A DNA stretch of 64,000 bases from Trichormus variabilis 0441 (GTDB taxonomy: Bacteria > Cyanobacteriota > Cyanobacteriia > Cyanobacteriales > Nostocaceae): contig NZ_CP047242.1 of assembly GCF_009856605.1 (NCBI RefSeq), forward strand, positions 4,470,001-4,534,000. Direction: 5' to 3'. A program made the translations under genes and the position numbers. Positions 12,409 through 19,366 of the stretch are shown in pieces; position 1 is the first letter of the stretch, and each line of letters begins with the position of its first letter. The notes beneath the pieces were generated by a model that saw only the letters and a list, made by a program, of their open reading frames with translations, had not been told where the DNA came from and ran no database searches.

Positions 12409-14918
12409 TGAAACCAGGAACAGAAGTAAAAATCACCAAAGGCGACCACAAGGGGAAACGCGGGAAAATTGGCTCTAACCGTCCTAGTAACTCCCTGCAA
12501 AAAGGTAAAGTCCCTGTAGTCGTTGGCAATAAAAATCAAGTCATCTGGACTCGCCCCGACTGGGTTTCAGAAATCATCTCCTCCAATCCCCATTACCCCT
12601 TATCCCCAGAGGGGGCCTCACCTTCCCCAGTCCCCAATCCCCAATCCCCAATCCCCAATCCCCGATCCGAAACAGAAAAACGCATCCTGGGATACCTAAA
12701 GACCCGAATAATTGCTCGTTCCCAAACAGAGATTGCGATCGCACTTGAAGCCTCCATGTTGGAAATTGGCATGGCTCTCAAGGACCTAGAGCGAGACGGA
12801 CTAGTTTGTAACAACGGTGCAGATTATTATCACCTGCCAAAATTTCAAGTTGGGCAGTACGTTACAGACGGAACACGCACCGGGTTAATCAGCAGTGAAG
12901 ACAAAAACATTTTCACCATCACTTTTGGCGAAGATGAACTGCAATGCACCATTGAAGACTTAAGGGAAAATTTCCAAGTATGCGGCAACCAATTAGAACT
13001 ATTGGACTCTTTGAAGGCATCGGCGGATTCTGTAGAGCAGCCGAACTCATCGGCGGATTTGAATGGGTTGAGTCAGTCGAACTTGATAACGATGCCGTCC
13101 AAGTCCTCAGAGATAATTTTACCCACCACATCTACCACGGCGACATCCGAGACTACCACCCCCAACCAGGAGCCGCCGACCTCTACACAATCGGGTTCCC
13201 CTGCGACAACACAAGTAACGCCGGCGACAGAACAGGATTACTCGGAGACAAATCAGGACTGTGGTTGGAAGCGCTCCGTTGCGTTGTTGAGGGATTACCT
13301 AAATTCGCCATTATCGAGCAGCCAGAAGGAATTATTCATAGAGGCCTGCGAGGAATCCTTGGCGGACTGCGAATGGCAGGATATCAGTGGGAAGATCCGA
13401 TCCTCCTACCGAGCGCTAGTGTTGGAGCAACGCAACGCCGCACCAGACTTTTTACAATTGCCTACCTTAACAGCCTTGGATGGGAAAACTTCCCGACCGG
13501 GTGGAACGACCAAGTGCGATCGCACTGCGAGGAAGTTAGGGCTAATTACAGATTCCCAACTATTGAGCGTAGAGGCGATGGCAGCCATCTCTGGATTCCC
13601 GACGAACTGGACGAAGTGCCTTTCGGGGTTGAACCTAGAACTCAATCAGGAAGACTACAATCAAGAATCCTTTACGGCAGAACAGTCATCCCCCAGCAAG
13701 CTGCAATTGCCCTCCAGCGAGTCAAATACCTGTGGGAAACAATGGATCGACCCCAAGAAAATCATTCTCAAACATGGGACACAGTATCGTTACTACGTTG
13801 ATGCAGCCTACGCCGCTAATGTCAAAGTAGTGCAGGGATTTGCTGAAGTAATGCAGGAAGATTTATGGGATTGGTATCGTGAGCCTTTGCCTGTAGCCTT
13901 CCTTTCATCTGAGGGGAAAATCTATGTAGGCGATGGGCATCACCGGGTATCAGCCGCCCATACTGTTAAAAAACAAATTTACGTTGACCTGCGACCGGGC
14001 GAACTCGTAGATGCTATTTTATTTAGCTGTCAGTCAAACACTGACCACGGCTACCAACTCCGGGCTAAAGACCAACGTAAACGGATAGAGATGTTCTTGG
14101 ATACTCTGGATGGGCTGGATGAAGTGCGATCGCGCCAACTACTAGAATCCGTTCCTGGTTTAAGCGAGATTGAGCGCCGTAACTGCCAGGGTGGTAAATG
14201 GTCAGCGCGGGTAGTTGCTAAATATTTACGGTTGACAGAATCCGGCTACCGCACTGTTATCAACATCCAGCAAGAACGGGAAATGGTCGGGTATTTTTCC
14301 CAGTTCAGTGAAGGTGACTGGGTGCGGGTACAAGAGAGTATCGCTGATGGGACTGATTTCCCTTGGGGGACAATCGCCCAAATCCAAAACCTTGATAAGC
14401 GTAAAGGTGTTTTCATTATTCCTTTACCCGGTGCAACTGATAGGGAAGGAAGAATATTGCCGAGTGGTTATATTCATCCTCGGTGCTTAGAAAAAACCGA
14501 AGCTCCCCAATTGCTAGATACTGGGAAAATTACTCAACCAGAAGCTATCACCTCAATCGAGCAAGAGGTGGAGCAGCAAGCAACCGAGTTAGGGTTGAGT
14601 AATCGCTCACAGATATTACCTGACGTAGAACGCAACCAAGGCGAACCCCATAGCCTAGTAGATGACAGACCTTTTACTGGTGAAGGCGATCAACTCAGTA
14701 CCTGGATTAATGATCTACCAGAAGAAAATTTCCAAAAGGTATGGAGTGCGATTAACCAAAGGCAACCTGAAGATGTTAGTGGTTTTGTCAAACACCTTTC
14801 TGATGAGCAACTTTGGAGTGCGATCGCATCCCGAAGCGATGAAACCTTAGAAAAACTAATCGCTTGGGCAACCGAGATTTTAGAACAGCGCCGGGAGGAA
14901 ATGCCCCATGCCTCGTAG
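12405..14918 (+). CDS. ParB-like multidomain protein, 837 aa, containing an overlapping gene
   Basis: Start overlaps the upstream stop in an ATGA. The N terminus has a KOW-like beta segment (GTEVKITKGDHKGKRGKIG), then a Pro-rich linker made by CCCCAAT repeats, then a winged-helix-like part (RILGYLKTRIIARSQTEIAI). Residues about 190-465 lie opposite a complete C5 methyltransferase in another frame; this frame nevertheless stays open and includes GFPTNWTKC, a text typical of the target-recognition end of C5 methylases. After about residue 465 comes a ParB/sulfiredoxin-like domain (EGKIYVGDGHHRVSAAHTV) and a helical C terminus. Role in partition, regulation or modification is uncertain. Confidence 0.65.
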   Translation: MMKPGTEVKITKGDHKGKRGKIGSNRPSNSLQKGKVPVVVGNKNQVIWTRPDWVSEIISSNPHYPLSPEGASPSPVPNPQSPIPNPRSETEKRILGYLKTRIIARSQTEIAIALEASMLEIGMALKDLERDGLVCNNGADYYHLPKFQVGQYVTDGTRTGLISSEDKNIFTITFGEDELQCTIEDLRENFQVCGNQLELLDSLKASADSVEQPNSSADLNGLSQSNLITMPSKSSEIILPTTSTTATSETTTPNQEPPTSTQSGSPATTQVTPATEQDYSETNQDCGWKRSVALLRDYLNSPLSSSQKELFIEACEESLADCEWQDISGKIRSSYRALVLEQRNAAPDFLQLPTLTALDGKTSRPGGTTKCDRTARKLGLITDSQLLSVEAMAAISGFPTNWTKCLSGLNLELNQEDYNQESFTAEQSSPSKLQLPSSESNTCGKQWIDPKKIILKHGTQYRYYVDAAYAANVKVVQGFAEVMQEDLWDWYREPLPVAFLSSEGKIYVGDGHHRVSAAHTVKKQIYVDLRPGELVDAILFSCQSNTDHGYQLRAKDQRKRIEMFLDTLDGLDEVRSRQLLESVPGLSEIERRNCQGGKWSARVVAKYLRLTESGYRTVINIQQEREMVGYFSQFSEGDWVRVQESIADGTDFPWGTIAQIQNLDKRKGVFIIPLPGATDREGRILPSGYIHPRCLEKTEAPQLLDTGKITQPEAITSIEQEVEQQATELGLSNRSQILPDVERNQGEPHSLVDDRPFTGEGDQLSTWINDLPEENFQKVWSAINQRQPEDVSGFVKHLSDEQLWSAIASRSDETLEKLIAWATEILEQRREEMPHAS
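12625..12666 (+). repeat. Heptamer CCCCAAT repeat inside a coding region
   Basis: Four exact CCCCAAT units (12,632-12,659) flanked by CCCCAGT and CCCCGAT variants. This is a Nostoc-type short tandem repeat, normally intergenic, here translated as a Pro/Asn/Ser linker of the ParB-like protein. Confidence 0.8.
12980..13801 (+). CDS. DNA (cytosine-5) methyltransferase, 273 aa, nested in another frame
   Basis: Transfers a methyl group from S-adenosylmethionine to cytosine in DNA. Motif I is GLFEGIGGFCRAAE (residues about 8-21), the SAM acid is in SVELDNDAV, motif IV is GFPCDNTSNAG with the catalytic Cys, motif VI is the variant IEQPEG (usual ENV), motif VIII is GATQRRTRLF and motif X lies near the end (PQQAAIALQRV). 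The target-recognition domain is short, so the protein is compact at 273 residues. It lies wholly within the 837-aa frame starting at 12,405, shifted by two bases. No partner endonuclease is adjacent, so it is probably a solitary methylase protecting or marking the element. Confidence 0.85.
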   Translation: MRQPIRTIGLFEGIGGFCRAAELIGGFEWVESVELDNDAVQVLRDNFTHHIYHGDIRDYHPQPGAADLYTIGFPCDNTSNAGDRTGLLGDKSGLWLEALRCVVEGLPKFAIIEQPEGIIHRGLRGILGGLRMAGYQWEDPILLPSASVGATQRRTRLFTIAYLNSLGWENFPTGWNDQVRSHCEEVRANYRFPTIERRGDGSHLWIPDELDEVPFGVEPRTQSGRLQSRILYGRTVIPQQAAIALQRVKYLWETMDRPQENHSQTWDTVSLLR

Positions 14919-15147
14919 TAATTTGCTACAGGTTGACTTATCACAGTTGGTCACCATTGCCGAAGCATCAAGCCAGCTTGGGCGCGGGTATAGCCGCCGG
15001 AGTATCATCCGCCGGATTGATTCCGGTGAATGGAAGGAAGGTATTCACTGGGTGGATGACCGCCGCGACGGGGCGCTTAAACGCATTATCAAAATCAATT
15101 TAGTGGAAGTGAATAAACTCAGGCAAGTGCCGGCGGGAAGAAGATGA
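14908..15147 (+). CDS. Small HTH/excisionase-like protein, 79 aa
   Basis: Starts MPRSNLLQVDLSQLVTIAEA and overlaps the upstream stop by 11 nt. LVTIAEASSQLGRGYSRRSI followed by RRIDSGEWKEGIHWVDDR is the pattern of MerR-like or excisionase-like winged helices, in which a short HTH is followed by a strand and a GxW stretch. Excisionases of this size steer integrase towards excision, and the element integrase lies 2 kb downstream; but a general DNA-binding role is equally possible. Overlaps the next gene by 4 nt. Confidence 0.6.
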   Translation: MPRSNLLQVDLSQLVTIAEASSQLGRGYSRRSIIRRIDSGEWKEGIHWVDDRRDGALKRIIKINLVEVNKLRQVPAGRR

Positions 15148-15428
15148 CTTATTTGGAAACCTACTTAATCAACCCTGATAAAACAGGAAATTTACACTAC
15201 GACGACTGGCACAGGGGATACGGGGACTGTTGTGACAAAAAATTCCCACAACATATAGGCAATCAAGCATATATGACTGGGTGGTGCTACGCACTGGGTA
15301 TGGAGGCTGGATACCAAAACCTTCCTGCTTTGCTTGACCGCGAAAGCTTCATGACCGGGTACAAGGCTGCTCAATACGAAAGGTATTGCCACGGGAATGG
15401 GACTTTGCTCAATTTTGAAAAATTGTAA
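15144..15428 (+). CDS. Hypothetical protein, 94 aa
   Basis: ATGA overlap with the preceding gene. Rich in aromatic residues, Cys and Gly (HRGYGDCCDKKFPQHIGNQA; MTGWCYALGMEAGYQNLPAL), with two near-repeats built on YMTGW/FMTGY about 45 residues apart. No known domain is evident. Two bases separate it from the HNH gene, so it is in the same operon. Confidence 0.5.
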   Translation: MTYLETYLINPDKTGNLHYDDWHRGYGDCCDKKFPQHIGNQAYMTGWCYALGMEAGYQNLPALLDRESFMTGYKAAQYERYCHGNGTLLNFEKL

Positions 15429-15430
15429 TC

Positions 15431-15802
15431 ATGCCCATGCAACGTGAGCGATACCCAGACGATTGGGATGCGATCGCTCTACAGATAAAAACCGAAGCTG
15501 GCTGGAAGTGCCAGGAATGCGGTAGAGAATGTAGGCGATCTGGTGAAACCCTGAGCGATTTTATTGACCGAGTTGTGACAGAAACACCATCCCAGTTGCT
15601 TGATGAAATCATTGATAAACCTGCTCGGTTTATTCTCACGGTTGCCCACCTCAATCACATTCCTGAAGACTGCCGGAGGGAAAACCTGAAGGCACTGTGC
15701 AGCGTCTGCCATTGCCGGTATGACTTGAAGGCAATGGCACGAAAAAAGCGACTTAAGCGCGAGTACCACGGACAGCAAAGATTATTTGATTTAGATAATT
15801 AA
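15431..15802 (+). CDS. HNH endonuclease, 123 aa
   Basis: A metal-dependent DNA-cleaving HNH protein. CQECGRECRR (about residue 26) is the first zinc knuckle, LTVAHLNHIPEDCRRENL (about 77) holds the HNH His/Asn residues, and CSVCHCRYD (about 97) is the second knuckle. The basic C terminus (RKKRLKREYHG) would contact DNA. It belongs to a family frequent in filamentous cyanobacterial mobile DNA. Start MPMQRERYPDDW; a second Met three codons in is possible. Could supply defence, nicking or packaging activity; context does not decide. Confidence 0.8.
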   Translation: MPMQRERYPDDWDAIALQIKTEAGWKCQECGRECRRSGETLSDFIDRVVTETPSQLLDEIIDKPARFILTVAHLNHIPEDCRRENLKALCSVCHCRYDLKAMARKKRLKREYHGQQRLFDLDN

Positions 15803-15803
15803 T

Positions 15804-16577
15804 ATGCGACTAGCTTCTAGTATTCGTTACGGCGGTCAACTGATTGATGCAGTTGATGTTGATTACGATGATTACAAACGTCTGGGATTGATTTGCCCTG
15901 AGTGCAAGTCAGGAGTATTTCTGAGGCAAAAATCAGAAAGAGCAGCAGCACATTTTGCTCACTTCAAAGCTTCAGATCCAGCACTTGTCAAACAGTGTGA
16001 ACTCAGAGTTTCCAGTTACACCAAAGAAGAGTTAGAGCGCAAAGCAAGGGAAGCTAAAAACCAACGACTTAAACTATTACAAACTTGGTTTTGGGATATC
16101 TATTTTAAACACGCATTCCGTGAAGGTAGAACAAAGCAAGCGATTGTTGAGAACAAGTCAATAGAACGGGCAAAAGAACGCTACCCTATTGACGGTTCTT
16201 GCTTTTGGTTTCGCAAACTTATCACTGCCGATAACGTACAAGAAGCAATTGACAATGCCATTTTGAGCATTAATCCTGAAGACTTAAGGTCGGATAGAGT
16301 GCGTTTTCTGCGAGAAAATTTGGTTAAATCTGAGATTGAATTACACAGGTTGATTTGTGGAGAAATAGTTGATTTTCTCAAAGTCAAGCGCAATTTGCCA
16401 TTGCTTCAGAAAGTAATTGCCGCTAGTTTTATCATGATTGAATTTAGTCCCACCGCCCAATCACAGATCATCGCAGGAAGATGGGAAGTGCCTTTAACGA
16501 ACGCCGTGGTGGTGCTGTGTATGATTCCTTGGGGTGAAGAGTTTCAATCGTTGGATAAAAAAGCACATGAGCAGTAA
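15804..16577 (+). CDS. CoiA-like protein with N-terminal zinc ribbon, 257 aa
   Basis: One base after the HNH stop codon. The N-terminal text LICPECKSGVFLRQKSERAA followed by HFAHFKASDP resembles the start of competence protein CoiA: a CPxC half-knuckle followed by a His/Phe-rich loop introducing a restriction-like nuclease fold. The rest is helical with a hydrophobic C-terminal segment (TNAVVVLCMIPWG). The catalytic residues of a nuclease core are not obvious to me, so the call is CoiA-like rather than a firm nuclease. CoiA family members act on incoming single-stranded DNA. Confidence 0.55.
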   Translation: MRLASSIRYGGQLIDAVDVDYDDYKRLGLICPECKSGVFLRQKSERAAAHFAHFKASDPALVKQCELRVSSYTKEELERKAREAKNQRLKLLQTWFWDIYFKHAFREGRTKQAIVENKSIERAKERYPIDGSCFWFRKLITADNVQEAIDNAILSINPEDLRSDRVRFLRENLVKSEIELHRLICGEIVDFLKVKRNLPLLQKVIAASFIMIEFSPTAQSQIIAGRWEVPLTNAVVVLCMIPWGEEFQSLDKKAHEQ

Positions 16578-16652
16578 CCTCATTATCGATTAGATTTTCG
16601 GTAAGGAAGATTGAAATCTAACGTTCCACTGATCTGAGAAAATTTCCTAACC

Positions 16653-17006
16653 ATGAAGAATAAATTTTTAGTAACGTTATTAAAAAGTATTCCTGAAAAT
16701 TTGGTAATAGAAATAGAGTTGCCAAACACACCAGAAAATTGCGTAGATGACCGTGAGCATTGGCTGAGGCACGTTCAAGCTGAATTGGAAATCATAGAAC
16801 TTCACGCGGAATATAGCGAACCCTACGAGGGGGATGAGGATACAGAACCCGAAACAGAAATGACTGTTAAAGAACTTTTGGAATTTTTACTGAACTTTGA
16901 CGCAGATTTAGAAGTGAAAATACTGCATCCCTACGGGGAATATTTCGATGTTGAATCTGTAGGGGTTCAGGCTAGAACCCTCATAATTACAGGCAAAACC
17001 GTTTAA
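16653..17006 (+). CDS. Acidic hypothetical protein, 117 aa
   Basis: Starts MKNKFLVTLLKSIPENLVIE. The sequence is strongly acidic (YEGDEDTEPETEMTVKELLE), with a compact C-terminal alpha/beta part (FLLNFDADLEVKILHPYGEY). It lies alone, 76 bp after the CoiA-like gene and convergent with the integrase. A DNA-mimic (anti-restriction or anti-defence) role is conceivable from the charge, but nothing proves it. Confidence 0.5.
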   Translation: MKNKFLVTLLKSIPENLVIEIELPNTPENCVDDREHWLRHVQAELEIIELHAEYSEPYEGDEDTEPETEMTVKELLEFLLNFDADLEVKILHPYGEYFDVESVGVQARTLIITGKTV

Positions 17007-17051
17007 CTTAAGTCATACTAAACAAAGACGTGTCATTGATTATCTAGGGGG

Positions 17052-17106
17052 CTACCCGCTAGGTAATTAATCTACCCACTAGGTAATTAATCTACCCACT
17101 AGGTAA
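17052..17106. repeat. Three direct repeats of a 20-bp unit at the integrase 3' end
   Basis: The unit CTACCCACTAGGTAATTAAT occurs at 17,052-17,071 (one G variant), 17,072-17,091 and partly at 17,092-17,106, where it covers the integrase stop codon. Within each unit CTACC and GGTA flank a 5-bp centre as an imperfect palindrome. Perfect 20-bp phasing (about two helical turns) suggests arm-type binding sites for the integrase or excisionase, or an operator. Confidence 0.65.
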
Positions 17107-18198
17107 ACAGGGTGGCTTCGGTCGATCACTCCGATTGATCACCAACTCATAAGCCCGTCGATAGGTGGCCTCATCAATCCAAGCCCTATAAGTCTTGAGA
17201 TGCACAGGTAGGGAGTGTCCCATCAACCCAGCCGCCCAATCGGGAGCTAATCCAAATTCAAAACACCGCCGGGCGTAGCAGTGGCGTAAATCATAAGACC
17301 TGAACGGAACTTTACGATCATAAAACCACCCAGACACCTTAGTCCCAAGCTTGGCATTGCTGAAACTCTTGTCAATTTCTGGTGGCTGGAAATCCTGTAG
17401 GTTCCACTTATCAGCCCATTCAGGATACAAGGGGTAAACAAATCGTTCTCCTGTTTTCCCCTTCAGTACCCGCACCACTGGGAAATCTTCCAAGTCCAGA
17501 TGGAATACTTCATGCGATCGCAAACCATAAGTCGCCAGCATCCCATACACCCAACGCCAAGACTCGGTTTTAATAGTCTCTCTATACTCAGCGATAAGCT
17601 TATCACTGGGAAGCTTACGCGGCTGCACGGCATCGGCTGAGTAGTTACCAGCTAATTCCTTGATTGCTTCCACTCCATCGAGGGATGCAAATCTTCCTAA
17701 TTTATATAGATAGGTGCAGGTTTTCTTACGGGTTCTGGAGTCAGGTTCTGTGCTTTTTACTACTTCTAGTAGAGCTTCAAGGGTGAGAGTGCGATCGCCT
17801 GGGAGCTTACCAAAAATAATCCGGTAATCCTTCCAGGTAGTCATCGCCGCATCTGTTCGCTTGGTTCTCTGCCAGTGGTCATCCTCGAATTTCTCCAACC
17901 ACTGGGAGATAGTTTGCTCCTCCCCTGGTGTTTCGATCCAGTTATCCCAAGAAAATTTCCCAGAGTCCAGCGCCACTCCCATCGACTTGGCTTTAATGAT
18001 GGCTGATTGCAAGCCGGCTGGCGTAGCATTTAAGTCAAGCGATACCTTCTGTTGATAAGGTTGCTGCTTATCAATGTGGGGTTTGGGTGGCAACGTCGCC
18101 CGTAACCATAGCTTATTACCCCGCCGCTCAATGGATACCCTGGTGTTAGCTGCTTTTAGTTTCGCGTTGGCTTCGTCGATTTTCTCGTCAATTGTCAC
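17092..18198 (-). CDS. Tyrosine integrase of element 1, 368 aa
   Basis: Start GTG 18,198 (ACAATTGACGAG follows) gives an N-terminal arm-binding region and SAM-like core domain, then the catalytic domain: YGLRSHEVF (first Arg), YDLRHCYARR (the usual HxxR box, here with Leu-Arg-His order), MGHSLPVHLKTYRAW (His and nucleophile Tyr). It lies 168 bp from the 3' end of the tRNA-Cys gene, the classical place for an integrase that uses a tRNA 3' end as its attachment site, so it should be the integrase of element 1. The second half of that att site is not in the window. Full length and intact. Confidence 0.9.
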   Translation of the reverse strand: MTIDEKIDEANAKLKAANTRVSIERRGNKLWLRATLPPKPHIDKQQPYQQKVSLDLNATPAGLQSAIIKAKSMGVALDSGKFSWDNWIETPGEEQTISQWLEKFEDDHWQRTKRTDAAMTTWKDYRIIFGKLPGDRTLTLEALLEVVKSTEPDSRTRKKTCTYLYKLGRFASLDGVEAIKELAGNYSADAVQPRKLPSDKLIAEYRETIKTESWRWVYGMLATYGLRSHEVFHLDLEDFPVVRVLKGKTGERFVYPLYPEWADKWNLQDFQPPEIDKSFSNAKLGTKVSGWFYDRKVPFRSYDLRHCYARRCFEFGLAPDWAAGLMGHSLPVHLKTYRAWIDEATYRRAYELVINRSDRPKPPCLPSG

Positions 18199-18323
18199 TA
18201 GATTTGTAACTATGTCATTGGCATACCTCGCCGTATTTTGACATAATTTGGCATATTCTGGACTATGCTTGTCTACCCCAGTTTTACCCCAGATGCCTTA
18301 CTGTGATTTAACATAGAAACAAC

Positions 18324-18347
18324 AAATCCCTTGATGGGCAAGGGTTT
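18324..18347 (-). terminator. Hairpin downstream of tRNA-Cys
   Basis: CCCTTG (18,328-18,333) pairs with CAAGGG (18,339-18,344), with A/T pairs extending it. It lies 20 bp beyond the tRNA 3' end on the minus strand and may end the tRNA transcript. Confidence 0.4.
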
Positions 18348-18366
18348 GTGACAAATAGTTTGTTAA

Positions 18367-18443
<77 letters not shown>

Positions 18444-18549
18444 GGCTTTCTGGCGTTTGCTTTGTCTACATCTGCGCTAACAGGAGCCAAACAGGAGCCA
18501 TAAGTCACTAGCTTACCTAATATAACTCACCCATAACGTAAAAGCAACT

Positions 18550-18846
18550 TTACTTTGTTAGCTTACAATCAGGCTGAAGTGTGGCGGTACACGAGTCATG
18601 TCTTACGCTCTCTACTTGGGGCTTCTGCCTAAAGATGTGTAGTTTGCTGAGTCCTTTAGTGACCAGTATAGGAAGCTTAGGAGTCACGAAAGCTAGACCT
18701 GCTATCAGTAGAGCTAACAATTTACTGCGTAAACTTTTACCTATAGCGCCTTTCTGTACCGTTAACCCTTCTTCTGGTGGCTCTGAACCAGCAACTATTC
18801 TTTTGTTTCCGTGTTTTCGTTGGTAGTATCGTTCGTAGTTATCCAT
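18550..18846 (-). CDS. Hypothetical protein with hydrophobic segment, 98 aa
   Basis: Starts MDNYERYYQRKHGNKRIVAG; a basic N terminus is followed by one hydrophobic stretch (KLLALLIAGLAFVTPKLPILV) that may span the membrane and a basic Cys-containing tail. It is the last minus-strand gene of element 2, lying between the iteron cluster and the tRNA. No family recognised; being downstream of everything else it may have its own promoter near 18,850-18,940. Confidence 0.45.
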   Translation of the reverse strand: MDNYERYYQRKHGNKRIVAGSEPPEEGLTVQKGAIGKSLRSKLLALLIAGLAFVTPKLPILVTKGLSKLHIFRQKPQVESVRHDSCTATLQPDCKLTK

Positions 18847-18946
18847 ACAACTTAAGGCTTTTGGTGTAGCAGATAACTAAAGTATGCTCTTGTAGTTTAC
18901 AGGCTGTCTACAGACTCTCACTAACCTTTACATAATCTGCGTTTGC

Positions 18947-19250
18947 TGTCCCAAGGTTGCAGGTGTCTCCACGTTGGGACAACTACAAGGGACAGGCTGA
19001 AAGTCTTGCTGTAACTGGGTTGTCCCAGGTGTACCTAGTTGTCCCCAGGTTTTGCAGACTTTGGACAACTTTCTATCTTCGGTTGTCTCTGCCCCTCTGA
19101 TGCGTAACTACTACACATACTCTTATACTCTTATAACTCCTTGGGACAGTGGGGACAGAAGGGACAGAAAGCTGAGGTGTAGTCATACTAAGGTTTTAGG
19201 TGTCCCTAGCAAGTTGTCCCCAGGTGAAGACGACAGCTTAGGCTGGGACA
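18947..19250. repeat. Iteron-like cluster of TGTCCC/GGGACA motifs (candidate origin)
   Basis: Eleven copies of TGTCCC in either orientation lie in 304 bp: plus at 18,947, 19,021, 19,040, 19,201 and 19,215; minus at 18,976, 18,989, 19,143, 19,152, 19,161 and 19,245. Several share the longer form TTGTCCC(C)AGGT. The region 18,847-19,366 has no convincing gene and lies directly downstream of the primase-helicase, the usual place of an initiator-bound replication origin in such islands. Confidence 0.65.
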
Positions 19251-19366
19251 AGGAGGCAAGGCACAAAGAAGCCAACACCTGTTGCTAACAAGTGCTGGCT
19301 TTACGTAAATGTCAACTAAGGCTGGCTTGCGGAGGCTTCTGCCTGCTTAGTAAGTTTCCACCTAAC

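Larger units (their letters stand above)
1..18366. mobile_element. Element 1: integrative element at tRNA-Cys 3' side (left end outside window)
   Basis: An intact integrase abutting the tRNA-Cys gene, a second recombinase, an FtsK/TraB-like motor, Xre and RHH regulators, a solitary methylase, HNH proteins and many small overlapping genes without household functions make this an integrated mobile element. HIP1 octamers occur throughout, so it has lived long in this lineage. It lacks recognisable capsid genes, relaxase or VirB-type genes in the visible part, so it is neither a plain prophage nor a standard ICE. The left boundary is unknown. Confidence 0.7.

Noticed and set aside
19052..19288. 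78-aa plus-strand frame in the iteron cluster
   Set aside because: Runs through TGTCCC repeats on the strand opposite to all other genes of element 2 and has no protein-like features.
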